This document shows, in pieces, positions 47,421-63,007 of a DNA stretch of 64,000 bases (positions are counted from its first letter, which is position 1; each line of letters opens with the position of its first letter). A program made the translations under genes and the position numbers. This DNA is from Hypoxylon rubiginosum (lineage: Eukaryota > Ascomycota > Sordariomycetes > Xylariales > Hypoxylaceae): assembly GCA_902806565.1 (NCBI GenBank), contig CADCXA010000030.1:1240001-1304000 (forward strand). The letters are read 5' to 3'. The notes under the pieces were generated by a model that saw only the letters and a list, made by a program, of their open reading frames with translations, searched no databases and had not been told where the DNA came from.

Positions 47421-50400
47421 ATTAAAAGTCTTATTTTACTTAAAAATTAAAAAGCTATATATAAATAACAATATATGATTTTTAATTAACTAAAAACCAT
47501 AAAATTATAAAATAATTATATTAATAAAATTTTTTATAATTTAAATTTAATTAATAATAAAAAAAATAATATATTAAAAATAATAAAAAAAAAAATCTTT
47601 TATAACAGCCTAATTAACTAAAAATAATAAAATAAAAAGTTTTAAATAAAAGTTATTAACTTAGAATTTTAAAAATATATTAATTTTATAAAAATATTAA
47701 AATAATTAAAAAAACTATTTTAATTAAATATTAATAATTATTTAAAAAAAACTTAATAAATAATATAAAATTTATTAAATAATAGTTTTTAAACTGTAAT
47801 AAATAAAAATTAAAAAAAATAAATTAAAATAAATAAAAAATTTATAAATCTAATAAAAATAATAAAAAAAAATAAAACCATTTATAAAAAAAATTAGATT
47901 TTTTATAATTATAATTATAAAATTTATTAAATTTATTAATAAATAGTTAAAAAATTAAGAAACTAGGTTATTAATTTTATATCTTTAAATTATTAAAATA
48001 TATATTTTAACTTAACAAACATTTTATATAAATAATATAAAAAATTATTTATTATTAATAAAATATATAATAATTAATTAAAACTATAAACTTAAAAATA
48101 ATATAAAAAAATAATATAATAATTAATAAAAATACTTAAGAATTTTAAAGTATAAATAATTAAATAAAAATTAACTATTATAAATATAAAAGTAAAAGAT
48201 TTTATAAATATTATTAATAGTTAATTATTAATAAAAAATCTTAAAATTATATTTAATAATATTTTAAGTAACTAAGTAACTAGTTATAAACTATTAAACA
48301 TTAATAAAATTAAAAGTAATATATTTAATTATTTAAATATAATAATTATTTTATATAAATATATATTTTTATAATTAATTTTTATATAATTTTGTTTTAT
48401 AAAAAAAGCATTTATTATTTAATTTAATAACATGAAATTTAATTATAATAAAAACTTAGATATTAAGTTAAAATAAGAAAAAAATACCACTTTTAAACCT
48501 TTTAATTAATTAAAATAAAATAAAGATAATAAAAGCCGCGGCAAATTATAAAATTAAAACAGTTTAAATAAATAAATTAAATTAATTAAAAAAAAACAAA
48601 CTAATATATTTATTAATTATTTATAAAAAACTAACACTTTATACTTAATTTATTATAATTATTATAAAATTTTTAACTATTAATATATTATTAAAAATAA
48701 AGTTTTAAAAAACTAAACTTTAAATTTTACTATAAAAAAAATAATTAAATATAAGATAACTAAAAATAATATGTTTATTAAACTAATTAAAAAAATAAAA
48801 AAAAAATTATTTATATAAAATAAAAATTAACTAATTTAAATAATTAAAAAAATAAAAAAAACATTTTTAATTTTATAAACTATATTTAAAGTTAATATTT
48901 ATTTTTTAAAAAACTTAATAATTTTAAATTTAAGGATTATTATTTATATATTTAATTAATTTAATTAATTCTTATTATATTAAATAATATATATTAAAAA
49001 CATAATTTTTATAAAAAACTTAATTATATTTATATAAAAATATAAAAAAATAAATATATATTTAAAAAATTTAAAAAAAATAAAACTCTTATAATTATAA
49101 AATATAATATATTATAAAGAATTTATATATAATATAATATTATTAAAACTTTTAAAAAAAATAAAATATTAATAGGATTATAAAAATATAAATAACTACT
49201 TATAAAAAAAAATGATTTTATTTTAAATATTATTATTAACAAATAAAATTAATATATTTTAAAGAATTTTTTTAAAAACTTTATTAATTACTTATTTTAT
49301 ATAAAAAACGTTAAGTTTAATAACTAAATAAAATAACCTTTAAATATAATAACTAATAAATTATAACACTTATAATTTAATTATTTAAAACTAAAAACTT
49401 TTAATTATATAATTAGTTATTTTTAAAAAATAAAAATTAAAAAGTTTAATTTAACTAAAAAAACCAATTAAATTATTACAGTAAAATATAACATTTATAA
49501 TTATAAAAAAACTAAAAAACTTAATTATTATAAACGTTATAAACAACTAAATAAGCTAAATAAACATTTAATTATTAATTTTTATAATTTAAAAATAAAC
49601 TTTTAAAAATATTAATATATAATATTAATTATTAATAAATATATAAAATAAACTTAAAACTTTTATTTTAAAAATTATACTTTAAACTTAATTATTAAAA
49701 TTTTAAACTAAATATTTAAAATTATTTAAAAATAATATTAACTTAATATTAAAACTATTAAATATAATAATAAACTAATAATAAAAAAACACATTATATA
49801 AAATTATATTTAATAAATATATTATATTAAACTTAAACTTTTAATATTAAATATATAAAATTAAAATAAAAACATTAAACACTTAAAAAATATAATTAAA
49901 TAAAAAACTTAAATAATAAAAATAAAATTAAAACTTTTAAATTTTTTATAAATAAAGATTTTTAAAGTTACTATTTACTTTTATAATCACACTTTTAAAT
50001 ATAATTTTAACTGGTAATTTTTATATAAACGTTTTTATATTTATTTAACTTTTAAAAATAATATAATTACTAATAAAAAATTATATTAAACTTATTTAAA
50101 AATATATAAATATAAAACGTTTATATTTACTATAAAAGTAAAATAAAAATAAAACCGACGTTAATATCTTAATTTAAAAATATAAATAAACTATTTAATA
50201 AATTATAACTTTATAAATATTTATAATATTTAAATTTTTATATTAAAATAAATTATTAAAATATAAAACATTATATTTAATAAAAATATTATATTTAATA
50301 AAAATATCTTATCCTTAAAAAATAACTTATTATATATAATAAAAAAGAATATCTAAAACTTAATTAATTAAGTTATTACTTTATAAAATATAAAAAAAAA

Positions 50401-52814
50401 AATTAACTTAAAGTTATTAACTTTTAAAAAAAATAAGATAAAAATAAAAATATCAGTAAAAAATAAAAGTAAATAAAACTATAAAATAAATAATAATAAT
50501 AAAAAATATAATAATAAAAAAACTAAAAAACTTAATTATTTTTATATTAAAATTATATTTATATTATATTTTATTTTTAATATTACTTTTTTATTAACTA
50601 CTTTATTATTTATTATAATAATAAAAAAAAAATTAAACGCTATAAATTATACCTTTTTAAATATAATTAAAAAACTAAAGTTAAATATTATAAATTATAT
50701 CTTTTATAATAAAATAAAAAAAATAAAATTAAATGTTATAAATTACACCTCTTAAAATAAAAATATAAAAAACGCTATCTTAATAAATTAAATTATAACT
50801 TTTAACACACTTTTAAAATAAATTAAAAAAAATTTATTTATTTTTTATTTTAAAGTTATAAACTATATAATAAATTAAAAAACCACATTTAATATAAAAC
50901 GTTTAATTTTAACAATAAAATTAATATATAAAAAACCAATAAATAAAATATAAATAATATAAATAATATATTATTTATAACACTATTTTATAAACTAAAT
51001 AAATCTAAATTTAATATTATATTTAAAATTATATAAACTTAAAAAATTATAAAAACTTTTATAAAAAAAATAAAAAATCTATAAAAAGAATTTACCACTT
51101 TTTTTAAAAACTTATAAGAAATTATAAAACTATATTTTAAAGTAAAAATTTAAAAAAGCTAAAAAATCACATTTAAATAACTATAAAAAAATAAACTTTT
51201 AAATTAAATATAAATAATAAATTATTAATAACAAATAAATTTTAAACTATATATAAATATATATATATAAATTTAATAAATATAAATAATTTATAAAATA
51301 TAAAATAAAACTAATAATCCAAGAAAACCAATAAATTAAAAATAAATATTTAAACATCTATATTTTAATATTAACTAGAAAATTATTCCAAACCTTTATT
51401 ATAATTATAATAAAATTTAACTTTAAATTAATTTAATATAATATAATTAACACATTTATAAATATAAATTTAAATAAAAAAATTTATATAAAAATACCTT
51501 TAAAGTACCGGAAACGTTAAACTATTTTATATTTATTAAAAATATTATATAAATTAAAAAAATCTCCCTTATTTTAATAAAAAAAACTAATTAAAACACT
51601 TATAAAATTAAACTTTTTAATTGTTTTTTATAAATTTTACTACTTTTTTAAAAACAAAGTATTAATCTTTTTTTATATTAATAATATTATTTTTATATAT
51701 TAAAACTATAAATAATAAATAATAAATATAATAATATTATAACTATAAAAAAAATATTAATTTATAAATAAAAACAACTTATAGTAATTTCTTAAAATTA
51801 AAATAATTAAAAATTAAAATAAAAAACTAATTTAACTTTTTTAATTTTTATATATAGATAAATTAAATAAACTATTAATAAATAAAAAACTAAAAATTAT
51901 TTTTTTAACTTTTATAAGAAATAAAAAACTGTTATTTTTATTAAAATTAATTTCTTTATAATTTATTTAATAATACTAATAAAAAATCAAATTAATATTA
52001 TATATAATAGTAATTATATATTTTAATATTACTTTTATAACCTTTTAATTAATTAAATTTAATATAAATCTTAGTAATAAACATTATTTTAAAACCAACC
52101 AATTAATTTAATATTTTTTTATTACTTAATATTTATCCTTATAATATAAACATATTAATATATTTAAAATAACTAACAACGTTTTATTTATTAATAACAC
52201 TTTTAATTAAAAAAATTTATAAATATATATAATAAAACTATTTAAAAAAATAATTAAATAATATATAAATAAATAAAATATAATAATTATTTTTATAATA
52301 AAAATAAAGTTATTATTTTTTATACAAGCTATAAAAAAAACTATATTTATATTATATTTAATTATAAAACTTAATATAAATTTAAATAACTTAAAAATTA
52401 TAATATATTATAATAATAAATAAATAATTAAGTTAATATATATAAATATTACGTTATTTTAAACTAAACTATAATATATAAATATTTATAACTATTAATT
52501 ACAATAAAAAACACTTATAAATTAAATTAAAATTACTTATATTTTTATAAAAAATATAATAATAAACAGTTTTATTAAAATATTTACTATAAAAAAATTT
52601 ACTATATTTACTTAACAATTAAACCTAATAAATATATAAAAAAAAATCAAATTTAAATAAATTTATAAACTTATAAAAAAAAACTTTAATAAAATAAAAA
52701 ACTTTTTATTTAACAAAAAAAACAATATATATATAATTAACAATTAAAAAACATTAAAAAATAAGTTTTAATTACTTAAGCTTCTTTATTAAAAATAAAT
52801 AAACCTAAAAAAAT

Positions 52815-52997
52815 ATATTAAATAATAAAAAATTATTTTAAAAAATTTATTTAAATTTTATATATAAACTAATAATTAAAATTATAATAACTTTATTATA
52901 AAACTATTCTAAGAAATTATAAAAACATATATAATTAAAAAAAACACATTTAATATATAAAATTAACCTTTTAATTAAATATATATATTATTTAATA
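52815..52997. repeat. Right LTR, fully RIP-mutated
   Basis: This 183-base copy of the left LTR is reduced to 14 or so C/G positions. It starts TATTAAATAATAAAAA and ends TTATTTAATA, followed by the ATTTT target duplication. Confidence 0.88.
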
Positions 52998-53213
52998 ATT
53001 TTATTAATACTGTTATAATTTCACTAACTAATTATATACTTAAAATTACCTTGTATTTTTTAATGTTTTCTTTTATAATTTTATTATAATAAGGTTTATA
53101 AAAATATAAATAATATAAAAAAATTATATAAAATAAGTTTTATTAAATTATATTAATTATTAATTTTTTTAAATTATAATAAAATAAATTAATTAATTTT
53201 ATAAAAAATTTAT

Positions 53214-53381
53214 TAAATATACGTTAAAATATAATTAACTAATTAATATAAATACTAATATAATATAAAAAAATATAATAAATTTAATTTTTAATTATAA
53301 ATTTTTTTTTTAAAAAATATATATTAAAATATAACTAACTAATTAATATAAATCTTATATATAATATAAAAAAATATAATA
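53214..53381. repeat. Direct repeat, two copies 100 bases apart
   Basis: Two copies of a roughly 68-base unit (53214-53280 and 53313-53381) share TTAAAATATAA[T/C]TAACTAAT followed by TAATATAAAT and TATAATATAAAAAAATATAA. They lie just downstream of the retrotransposon. Confidence 0.6.
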
Positions 53382-53524
53382 TTATATAAATTTATAATAT
53401 AGTTTTTTTTTTTTTAATTAAAATTAAATAAGCCTTATAAAATCTATAATATTTTAAATTATATTATTAATTATTATTTTTATAATTATTTATTTATAAT
53501 ATTTAATTAGTTTATATTATTAAT

Positions 53525-54370
53525 AAAACTTATAAAAAAACATTTAAATTATTTAAAACTATTTATTTAATTTTAACTAAATGTATTTAAAAATTATTAT
53601 ATTTATAAAACTTATAAAAAAATAGTTTAATTTTTTAATCGTAATATAAATAAGTTTAATTAAATTTAATTAAATGTGTTTAAAAAATATATAAGTTTAT
53701 AAAAAAATATTTTAATATATTTTAATTATTATTTTTAAATATATTTAATTAAACTTAGTTAAATATATTTAAAAAATATATAAGTATATAAAATAAAATT
53801 TTAATATATTTAAAATATTTTTAAATAAGTTTAATTAAATTTAATTAAATATATTTATAAAATAAATAACTAAACTTTTAATTATTTAATTAATTTATAG
53901 TTTTTATATTATATTTATAAGTTTTATAAAAAAATATTAATTTTTTAATTAGCTTTAAATATAATTAATTAAATTTAATTAAATATAATTAAAGAATACG
54001 TAATTTTTATTTATTTAATTTTTAGTTATTTAATTAATTTATTATTTTTTTAATTATATTTATAAACCTTATAAAAAAATATTAATTTTTTAATTAACTT
54101 TAAATATAATTAATTAAATTTAACTAACTATAATTAAAAAATAAGTAAATAATTATTATTTTTATTATTTAATTAATTTAAACCTTTTTTTATTACATTT
54201 ATAAAACTTATAAAAAAATATTTAAATTTTAATTTTAATTTAAATATATTTAATTAAACTTAATTAAATATATTTAAAAAATAAGTAGTTTATAGTTATT
54301 AAAACTTTTAAAGATAATAAATATATTTAATGAAATTTAATTAGTTATATTTAAAAAATAAATAGTTTAT
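53525..54370. repeat. RIP-decayed tandem array, about eight units of 85-145 bases
   Basis: A recurring pattern is a TTATAAAAAAATATT-type word, 20-30 bases, then TTTAATTAAA[T/C]TTAATTAAAT and TTTAAAAAATA. Units begin near 53527, 53610, 53696, 53786, 53925, 54068, 54206 and possibly 54300. Low sequence complexity makes the unit borders approximate. Confidence 0.5.
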
Positions 54371-54950
54371 AATTAATTAAGTTTTTAAAAATAAAATATA
54401 TTAATTTAAAAATAAATTACTTATATTAATTTAAGTTTTTAATTATAAATATTTTTTAAGTATTTTATATTATATTAGTAATAAAATATTAATTTATATT
54501 TATATTTATATGTAATAAAAGGTTGGATTTATTTTTTTATTTTTATATATTTTTTTTATTTTTTTTTATTTTTTTATTTTTTTATTTTTATTATATTTAG
54601 GTTTTTTTTTTTATTTTTATTTAATTATAACTTAACTTTTAATATTTATAATAAGTATTTGTTTAATTTATTAAACTATATAATAAAATAAGTATTTTTT
54701 AATATTAAAGTTTAATTATAAAAATTTTTTAAATTTAAAATATATAAATATTTTTTTTTATTTTTAATGTTATAACTGTTTTTTATTTTAATGGTTAATA
54801 TATTGTTATTATAATTTTTTTATTTATTATAATTTACTTTTTTAAAAGTATATATATATTTATTAGATTTATTTAAAAATTAAATCCGTTAAATAGTTTT
54901 ATATTTTAAATTAATAAAAAATAATTATTTACTAGTAATACTAAATTAAA

Positions 54951-54973
54951 AATAATAATAATAATAATAATAA
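54951..54973. repeat. AAT microsatellite
   Basis: About eight AAT/ATA repeats inside the AT isochore. Confidence 0.8.
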
Positions 54974-57900
54974 GGTTGATTTTAAATAAATAAAGTTAAT
55001 TTATTAGCTTATATTTTTTAAAGTTATAAAATTATTTTTTTATTATTTAATTCTGGATTTTTTCTTATTTTTTTTATATAAATTTTTTATAAGAATTGTT
55101 TTTAATTATTACTTTTTAAATTAAGGTTTTAATAATTATTTATTAGATAATATAAATAGTTATTTTATAAAGTTATAATATTTTAAGGTTTTTATTAATA
55201 ATAAATATTTTTAATTATATATATAAGTTTTTTATAATATTAATAACTTTTTTAATAAACCTTTTAATATTTTTTTTATAAAAAGCCGCTTTATATTATA
55301 ATTTTTTTCCTTTTTTTTAGTTAATAAAAACTTATTATTATAAAAATAAAGCTTATTTTTTAATTTTTTTTAGGATTTTAATAAGTTATATTAAAAATAG
55401 TTTTATTAAAAAAATAATTTTTATAAATTAATATTATTCTTAGTTATATTTATAAATAAGAAGGTTTTTATTTTTATAAATTTATTAAATAATTTACTTC
55501 TTTTTTTATAGTTTTTAAAAAAAGTAGCTTTTTATTATTATTAATATTAATTAGTTTAATTATAATAAATAATAATTTAAGCTTTTTATTAAAATTTATA
55601 TTAATATTTATTTTATTAAAATTTAATAAAATATCCAGTTTTTTTTTAAAGTTTAAAAATATTAAATATAAAATTAAATAAAAGTTAATAATATTAAATA
55701 TATTAAAATAAAAGTTAAAATAAAATATATTTATATTTAGTTTTAACTATTATATTTTAATAATATTTAATTATTTTTAATAAAATTTAAAAGAAATTAA
55801 TAATATATTAATATATAATTTAAATATTTAAATAATTTTAATATATGTTTATTTCTTTAGAATTTCCTATTTTATTTATTTTTTATATAATAAAATATAT
55901 TATAATAAAATATATTAAATGCGTTCTAAAGGTGTTAATTTAAAAAAAAATAAATCCTATATATATTTCTTTTTATTTATAAGTTTTCCTATTTTTTATT
56001 TAAACTTTTTATTTATATTTCCTAATTTTAATTAATATTAAATATTTCTTTTAATTATTATTATTTTATTCACTTTTAACATATAAATATTATTATATTT
56101 TAACATATAACCAAGTTTTTTTAAAATTTATTATTATTTAAAATTAGCTTATTATAATTATATATTATTTATTTCCTTTTTATTTTTATATAATAAATAT
56201 ATATAAGTTTATTAAAATTTATATTAAATATAAAAAGGTTTATATATTATTTAAAATAATTTTTAATTCTTATATAAAAAATTTTTATTATATTTATTAT
56301 TTATATTATATTTTAAAGTAATATTAATTATTAAATAAAATTAATTTAAATATATTTTATTAATTTAAATGTTTTTAAAAGTTTAAAATTAAAAGAAATA
56401 AAATAATTAAATAATAATAATTTAAACCTTAAAATCTTTTATAATTATTTTAAATTTTAAATTAATAATTTTTAAAGTAAAATTATTTATTATATTCTTT
56501 ATATTTTTATTATAAAAAGTAACTAAACCTTATTAAATATTATAAAGTTTAATTATATAATAATAAATTTTTATAAATAAATATTTATAATATTAATATT
56601 ATAAATAAATAATATAATTTTTATAATATATTTTATTAATCTAGCGAATACTCTAAAAAAAAAGTAAAAGAAAATAAGATTTTTATATTTTATTATAAAA
56701 ATAAAAATATATAATTAATAGAAATTTATAAACTTTTTAAGTTTTTATAGTTATTATTAATTAGCTTTAATTTAAAAGCTTAAAAGTTTTAAAAAAATAT
56801 TTAATGGTTTAATTTTGTTTTTTTTTTTATATTTATTTTATATAAGTTTATTAATTATAATATTAATAGTTTAAGTTCTAATTATTTTTAGATTTAAAAA
56901 GTTTTATATTATATAATTAACCTTTTAAAAATAACATAAAATAAGTGGCTTAAATATATTTAATTATATTTTTATAATTTATAGTTAATTATTTAGTATT
57001 AATTTATTATTAATAATAATAATTTAAACTTAAATATTTTAATATAGTTTTTTAAAAAGATTTATATAAATAATTTATATGTTAAAAAATATATTATAAC
57101 TTAAAAATAAATATAAAAAGTTATAGATAATTTAAAAGATTTAAATATAAATAATTTTATAATTTAATTTATATTAAAATTTAATTTAAATATAATTCTT
57201 AAAAAGGGTGTAAATTAATAATATAAAAACTTTTTAAGGATTAAAAATATTATTAATATTATTTTAAATGTTATAAGGAAAGGTTAATAATAAAAAAAAA
57301 TTATTCTAGTTAAATAAGTTATTATAAAAAAAATATTGTTTTTTTATATATATGTTTTTATAAGTTATTTAATATATATATTATTTATTTATATATTAAT
57401 ATAACTATATAAAAAAATTAGTTATAATTTAAATATATAATTTTATAATAAAAATTATAAAAAAAGGAACTTATTTTTATAGTAATATTTTTAATATTAT
57501 TTATATAATTATAAATAAAAAGTATTAGTTTTATTTATATTTAATTAACTTTTTTAATAATATTTAATTAATATTTAAGTTATTATAAAATAAATTACTT
57601 TAAAATAATTAAAATATAAATAAAACAATTTATAAAAAGCTTTTTAAAATGGTTTTTATAATATTATTTTAATTAAAAATATTAATTTAACTAATATTAA
57701 CTATAATATATACTTGTTATCTTTATTTATTAACGGTGAAAAATTTATATTTTATTATTATTAAAATTTAATAATTATTATTTATTATTTAAATTAGTTA
57801 ACCCTTTTTATTATTTTTATTATTAATTTAAACTAGCTAGAAATAAAAAATAAGTTTCTTTTAAATTAAATTATAAGTAATTAATTTAATATTAATATTT

Positions 57901-59307
57901 ATATTTTTAATTAAAAGTAAAAAATATTTTTAAATAATATTATAAAGAAATATTATTTTAATAAATATTATAATATAATTTAAATAATTAAATATTAAAA
58001 AAAAAACTTACTTTATATATATTACTTGGTTTTTTTATTATTATTAAATTATAATTAATTTATAGAATTTATAAATATTAATTATATTATATAAGTTAAA
58101 ATTCCAGGAACTAATATTAATTTAAATAACGTTTTATAGTAAATAATATTATTTAATATAATATATAAATTTTACGGTGTAATAAATTTAAAGTTATTTT
58201 ATATAATTAAAAACTATTATTTTAAGAATTTTTTAAAGTTATTTTATTTTAAAATTATAATTAAATTAAATAAATATTTAATATATAAGTAAAAATTATA
58301 TATTAAGGTTTTAAGTTATTTAAAATTAATAAAATAAAATAATAATTAGGTAATATTATATAATCTTTTTTTTAATTAAAAATATTAAGTATATATTAAT
58401 ATTAAAATTTATATTATTATAAAAATAATTAAATATATTTACAAGTATATTTATAAAAATAATAATTAAATTATAACTTATTTATATTAAAAAAAAATAT
58501 TATTATAATAAAATTAAAATTAAGATTAATTTTATAATAAAATTAATAAATATTTATATAATTATTTTATTAAACTATATAAATTAATATATTATTTTTT
58601 AAAATTTCCAATTTATAATATATATTTATTTATTTAACTTTTAATTATTTACTTAAAAAAAAAAATAAAATAAGATATTATATTAAAAATAACTTTAAGT
58701 TAATAATAAAAACTTTAAAATAAAATTATATAATTTTTATAATATAGTTTAAATATAATAAAGTTTATAAAAATAATTAGGATATTTTATACTAGGATTT
58801 TCTATGTTTATTTTAATGGTATATAAGGAAAAAATAAATAAAATATAAATAAAAAATAATAAGGAAGCTTAGTTAAATATATTTTATTTATTTAAAAGTT
58901 AATAAAAAATTTTATTTATAAATACTTCTTATTTTAATCTTTAAAACTAAAAATTAACTTAATTTAATAAAATATAATAATATTTAATATTTAATGTTTT
59001 AAAATATTTACCAAGCTTAAGGTTTTTTAAAAGATAATAATTATTAAAAGAATTTCTTTAAAAAAATATAAATATCTTTAACTGGCGGTTAATTAAAAGC
59101 CATTTTTATATACGCTTTATAAAAAAATAATATTTAAAATCCAATTTATATTTAAAATAAATTTTAAAAGTTTATATATAATAATTTAATATAAATATTT
59201 AATAAAATATAAAACTTATTTAATTTAATTAAAACTATTTATTTAAATTATAATTTATATTTAATTAAAATAGTTATTATAAGCTTAAAAAATTAAAGTA
59301 AAATAAG

Positions 59308-59339
59308 CCTCCTTTTATTTTAATTTAATTAAAAGGAGG
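59308..59339. repeat. GC-containing perfect inverted repeat in the AT isochore
   Basis: CCTCCTTTT (59308-59316) is mirrored by AAAAGGAGG (59331-59339) around a 14-base AT loop, and flanking AAG/TTT bases can extend the pairing partly. It is one of very few places where several C and G bases survive together in the isochore. Confidence 0.7.
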
Positions 59340-62300
59340 TTTATATTAATTATTTATTTAAAAAAAAGTTAAATTATAATTATAATATTAAAGTAAGTTT
59401 ATATAATAAAATGTTTTTAATATTAAATAATAATTAATATATTATATATAATATTATTATAATAATTATTAAATAAATTTTTTCTTTTATATATTTTTAT
59501 TTATAAAACTTAATTAAAACTAAAAAAACCTTTTTATATTTAATATTTTATTATTATTATTAATTAAAAAAGAAAATTATATTATATATAGTTTTATTTA
59601 ATATTATAATGCTTTTATTATTTAATAAAAGAACTGCTTATTTATAATTTAGAATTTTTATTACTTTAAATAATAATTTAATATATAATGTTTAAAAAAA
59701 ATTAATAAAAGTAAATTTTTTTTAATAAATATTATTGATTATTTAAAATAAAATTATTATATAATATAAATATATGTTTAAAATAGTTTATAAGATATTA
59801 TATAATATATAAAAAGATTAATTTTTATTTAGTAAAATATTTACTTTATTTAAAAAAAACTTTATATAAATTCTATTTATAGTTAAAAAAAAATTAAAAT
59901 TATAAATTATTAACGTTTATTTATAAAATTTATTCCTATAATTTAAACTTTAAAAACTATATTTAATAAAAAATATAAAGGTTTAATAAAGTAATATAAA
60001 AAATATAAAATTTTTATAGTGGTTTTAAATAATTTTTTATAATTTTAAAATTAATAGATTAATATTATTATTTAATATAATAAAAATATTTAATAATATT
60101 AAAAATTTTTATAATTATATCTACTTAAAGGAAATTTTAAACAATGTATTATATAACTTAAATATTTTTACTTTTAAATTTATTTTATTTATATATAATA
60201 TATTTATATAAAAAATTAATAATAACTTATTATTTAATATTTTTAAAGAGAAATAAGAATATCTTTTAATAAATAAATTTATTAAGATAAATAATTAATA
60301 AGCTAAAAAAAACACTAATTAAAATAATTTAAATTTTATAACCAGAAAAAATACCACTAGCTAAATTAAAATTAAAAATTAATCTTTTTATTATAATATT
60401 ATATAATTTAAATCCCAATTAAAGTTTTTATAACAATATTTAAATAATTATAATTTAATTTAATAAATATAATATAAAAGCTAAGATTTTTAGTAAGTTA
60501 TTTAATAAAATAAAATATATTTTATTAAAAATTAATTTAATTTAAAATAATAAGAATTAGTTGTTTATATAATTTAAATAACAGTTTTTAATATTAGTTT
60601 ATTTTATTATAACTATAAATAAATTATAAGAATAATCTTTTAATATAATTAATATTAATTAAAAGATTTTTATGTTTATATATAAGTAATTTTATATAAT
60701 TATATTAAAGGTTAAATTTATTTAAAGGTTAAAAGTTTTAAAAATACTAAAAGTAAAATTTAATAAACTATTAAATATTATATATTTTAAAGTTTTATAA
60801 GAATTATTAAATAATTAAAAAAAAATGTTATAAATAATATTATATTTAATATATATATAAAATGTTTTTAATTAATTATTTAACTTATTTTCATTTTTTA
60901 AAATAAAAAATCTTATTATATTTTAACTATTTTACTTTTTTTATTATATTAAATAATTAAAGTAATAAACTATAAATTATTTTAATTATTTTAAACAAGT
61001 AAATATTAATTAGGTTTTATTTTATTATAAATTTTACACTTTTTTTAACTATTAATAATAAAAAATTACACTAAAAAAAAGTTAAAGTTAATATAAAAAT
61101 ATTAATTAATATATTATTTATTTTAATATATTTATTAATAATTATTAAAGAAATTAATTATTATTATTTAAATTTATTAATATTTATATATTATATATTA
61201 AATTAATAAAAATATTTATTTTTAATATTATTATAATAATAACCGATATATACACTATTAAAATAATTAAATAAAATAATATAATATTAAAATTTATTAT
61301 TATTTATTTTATAATTAATATAATTTTACTTCGGGGGTAAAATAATATTATATATTTATATATAAATAACTAATAATAATTAAAACCTTTAAATTAACCA
61401 GAAAAGATTAATATAAATTTATTTTTATAATTAATGGTTAATATTCCATTTAACTTGATTTTTTTATAGTAATAAACCTGGTTTTTATATTATATATTTA
61501 ATAAAAAAGTTTATTTAATAATAAATTATTAAATTATTAACAAAATATTTATTTAAAAAAGTAATAAAACTTAATATATATATAGATTATTAAATATTAA
61601 AACTATAATATTACTTATTTTTATTTTTTTAATTTTAATTAAAACTTATTATATATATTTAATTTAATTTTTATTATTTTTTAATATAAAATAATTATTA
61701 TTTTTATTAATATAATAAAGAATTTTAAACGTATAAAATAAAACTGGAAAATAATCTAACTTATTTTAATTTAAAACTAGTATTTATTTTTAATTAAGCT
61801 TAAAAAAGTTAAAATAATTTATATTATAAAATAATAAACTTAATAAATAAAAACTGGTATATTAATTATTATTATTTTAATTTATAAGGTTATAAAACTA
61901 TTTTTTTAACCTAATAATAATAATTATTATAAATATTATTTCTATAATATAAAAAAGTTAAAATAAAACTAAAAAATCTTTTAAAATCGGTAAAATCCTT
62001 TAAAAAACATTCCTTATAAGTTAAAAAAAAATCCTATAAACCATATAAACTTAAATAATATTAATTAAAAATAATTATAAAAATTTATAAAATCTAAAGG
62101 TTTAAATTAAATAATTATTTAAATTAAATAAGTAAAAGAAATATTAAATAATTTAAAATTAATATTATATAAATTATATTTTAATAATAATTTAAAAAAA
62201 TATATAATAATTAAATACACGTTATATATTAAAAATAAACTAGTTTAAAATATATATAAAGTAATAAAAAAAATAAAAATTTTAAATAAGTTATAATTAC

Positions 62301-62942
62301 GAAGTTAATTAACGTTAAAAATAAGTTTTAAATAAATAAAAATTATTTAATTAGGTATTTTTAACTTTATATTATAAAATTATAATATAAAAAAAGGTTT
62401 TATATTTTAAAAATATAAAAAAATATTAACTTAAAATTTTTATTAAGTAATATATAAAATAATAAATTAATCTATTAAATTATTTTCCTTTTATTTATAT
62501 ATATATATTTTATAAAATATTATTTTTATAAAAATATCTACTTAAAAAATATTATAAATTATATATATAAAAAAGTGATATATAAAAAAAAATCTAATCT
62601 TTTTAATTATAATATATTAAAAAAAACTTAATTTTTTATAAATAAAATATTAAAAGAAATTAAATTTTTTAATGAATATAATTATTATAAACACGTTTAA
62701 AAATAATTTTATAATTAATTTTAAAATTGGTATTAATAAAAAATTTAATATTAATAAAAGATTTTATATTAATAAAAGTTATATAAAAAGTAGTTAAAAT
62801 AAAATAATTTTTATAATAATTTAAATTTTAATTATTATTATTTATTAAGCTAGGTATAAATATAAAGAATTAAACTTAGTTTTTTCCTTTTAATTAAACT
62901 AAAAATCGCTATCTAAATTACTAAAAAAAAAAAATTTAAAAC

Positions 62943-62989
<47 letters not shown>

Positions 62990-63007
62990 TTATTATTATT
63001 ATTATTA
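62943..63007. repeat. ATT microsatellite
   Basis: About 21 TTA/ATT units interrupted once by an extra TT near 62979. Plain A/T triplets give RIP no C to act on. Confidence 0.9.

Larger units (their letters stand above)
47239..52997. mobile_element. RIP-destroyed LTR retrotransposon with one preserved LTR
   Basis: A complete LTR element of about 5.76 kb. The left LTR (47239-47420) and right LTR (52815-52997) align along their whole length with one single-base insertion. Ends are TG...CA on the left and the RIP-converted TA...TA on the right. Both outer flanks carry the 5-base duplication ATTTT (47234-47238 and 52998-53002). By hand I count about 59 differences between LTRs, all C to T or G to A from left to right LTR. 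The interior is almost pure A+T and no protein can be read. The size and a possible former polypurine tract just before the right LTR suggest a Copia-type element in plus orientation, but this is inference. Confidence 0.85.

Noticed and set aside
47238..47450. 70-codon frame at the isochore edge
   Set aside because: It covers the left LTR, so it is not a gene.
62943..63007. ATT repeat as a telomere or CRISPR array
   Set aside because: It is a plain trinucleotide microsatellite; fungal telomeres are TTAGGG-type and CRISPR arrays are not expected in a fungal nucleus.
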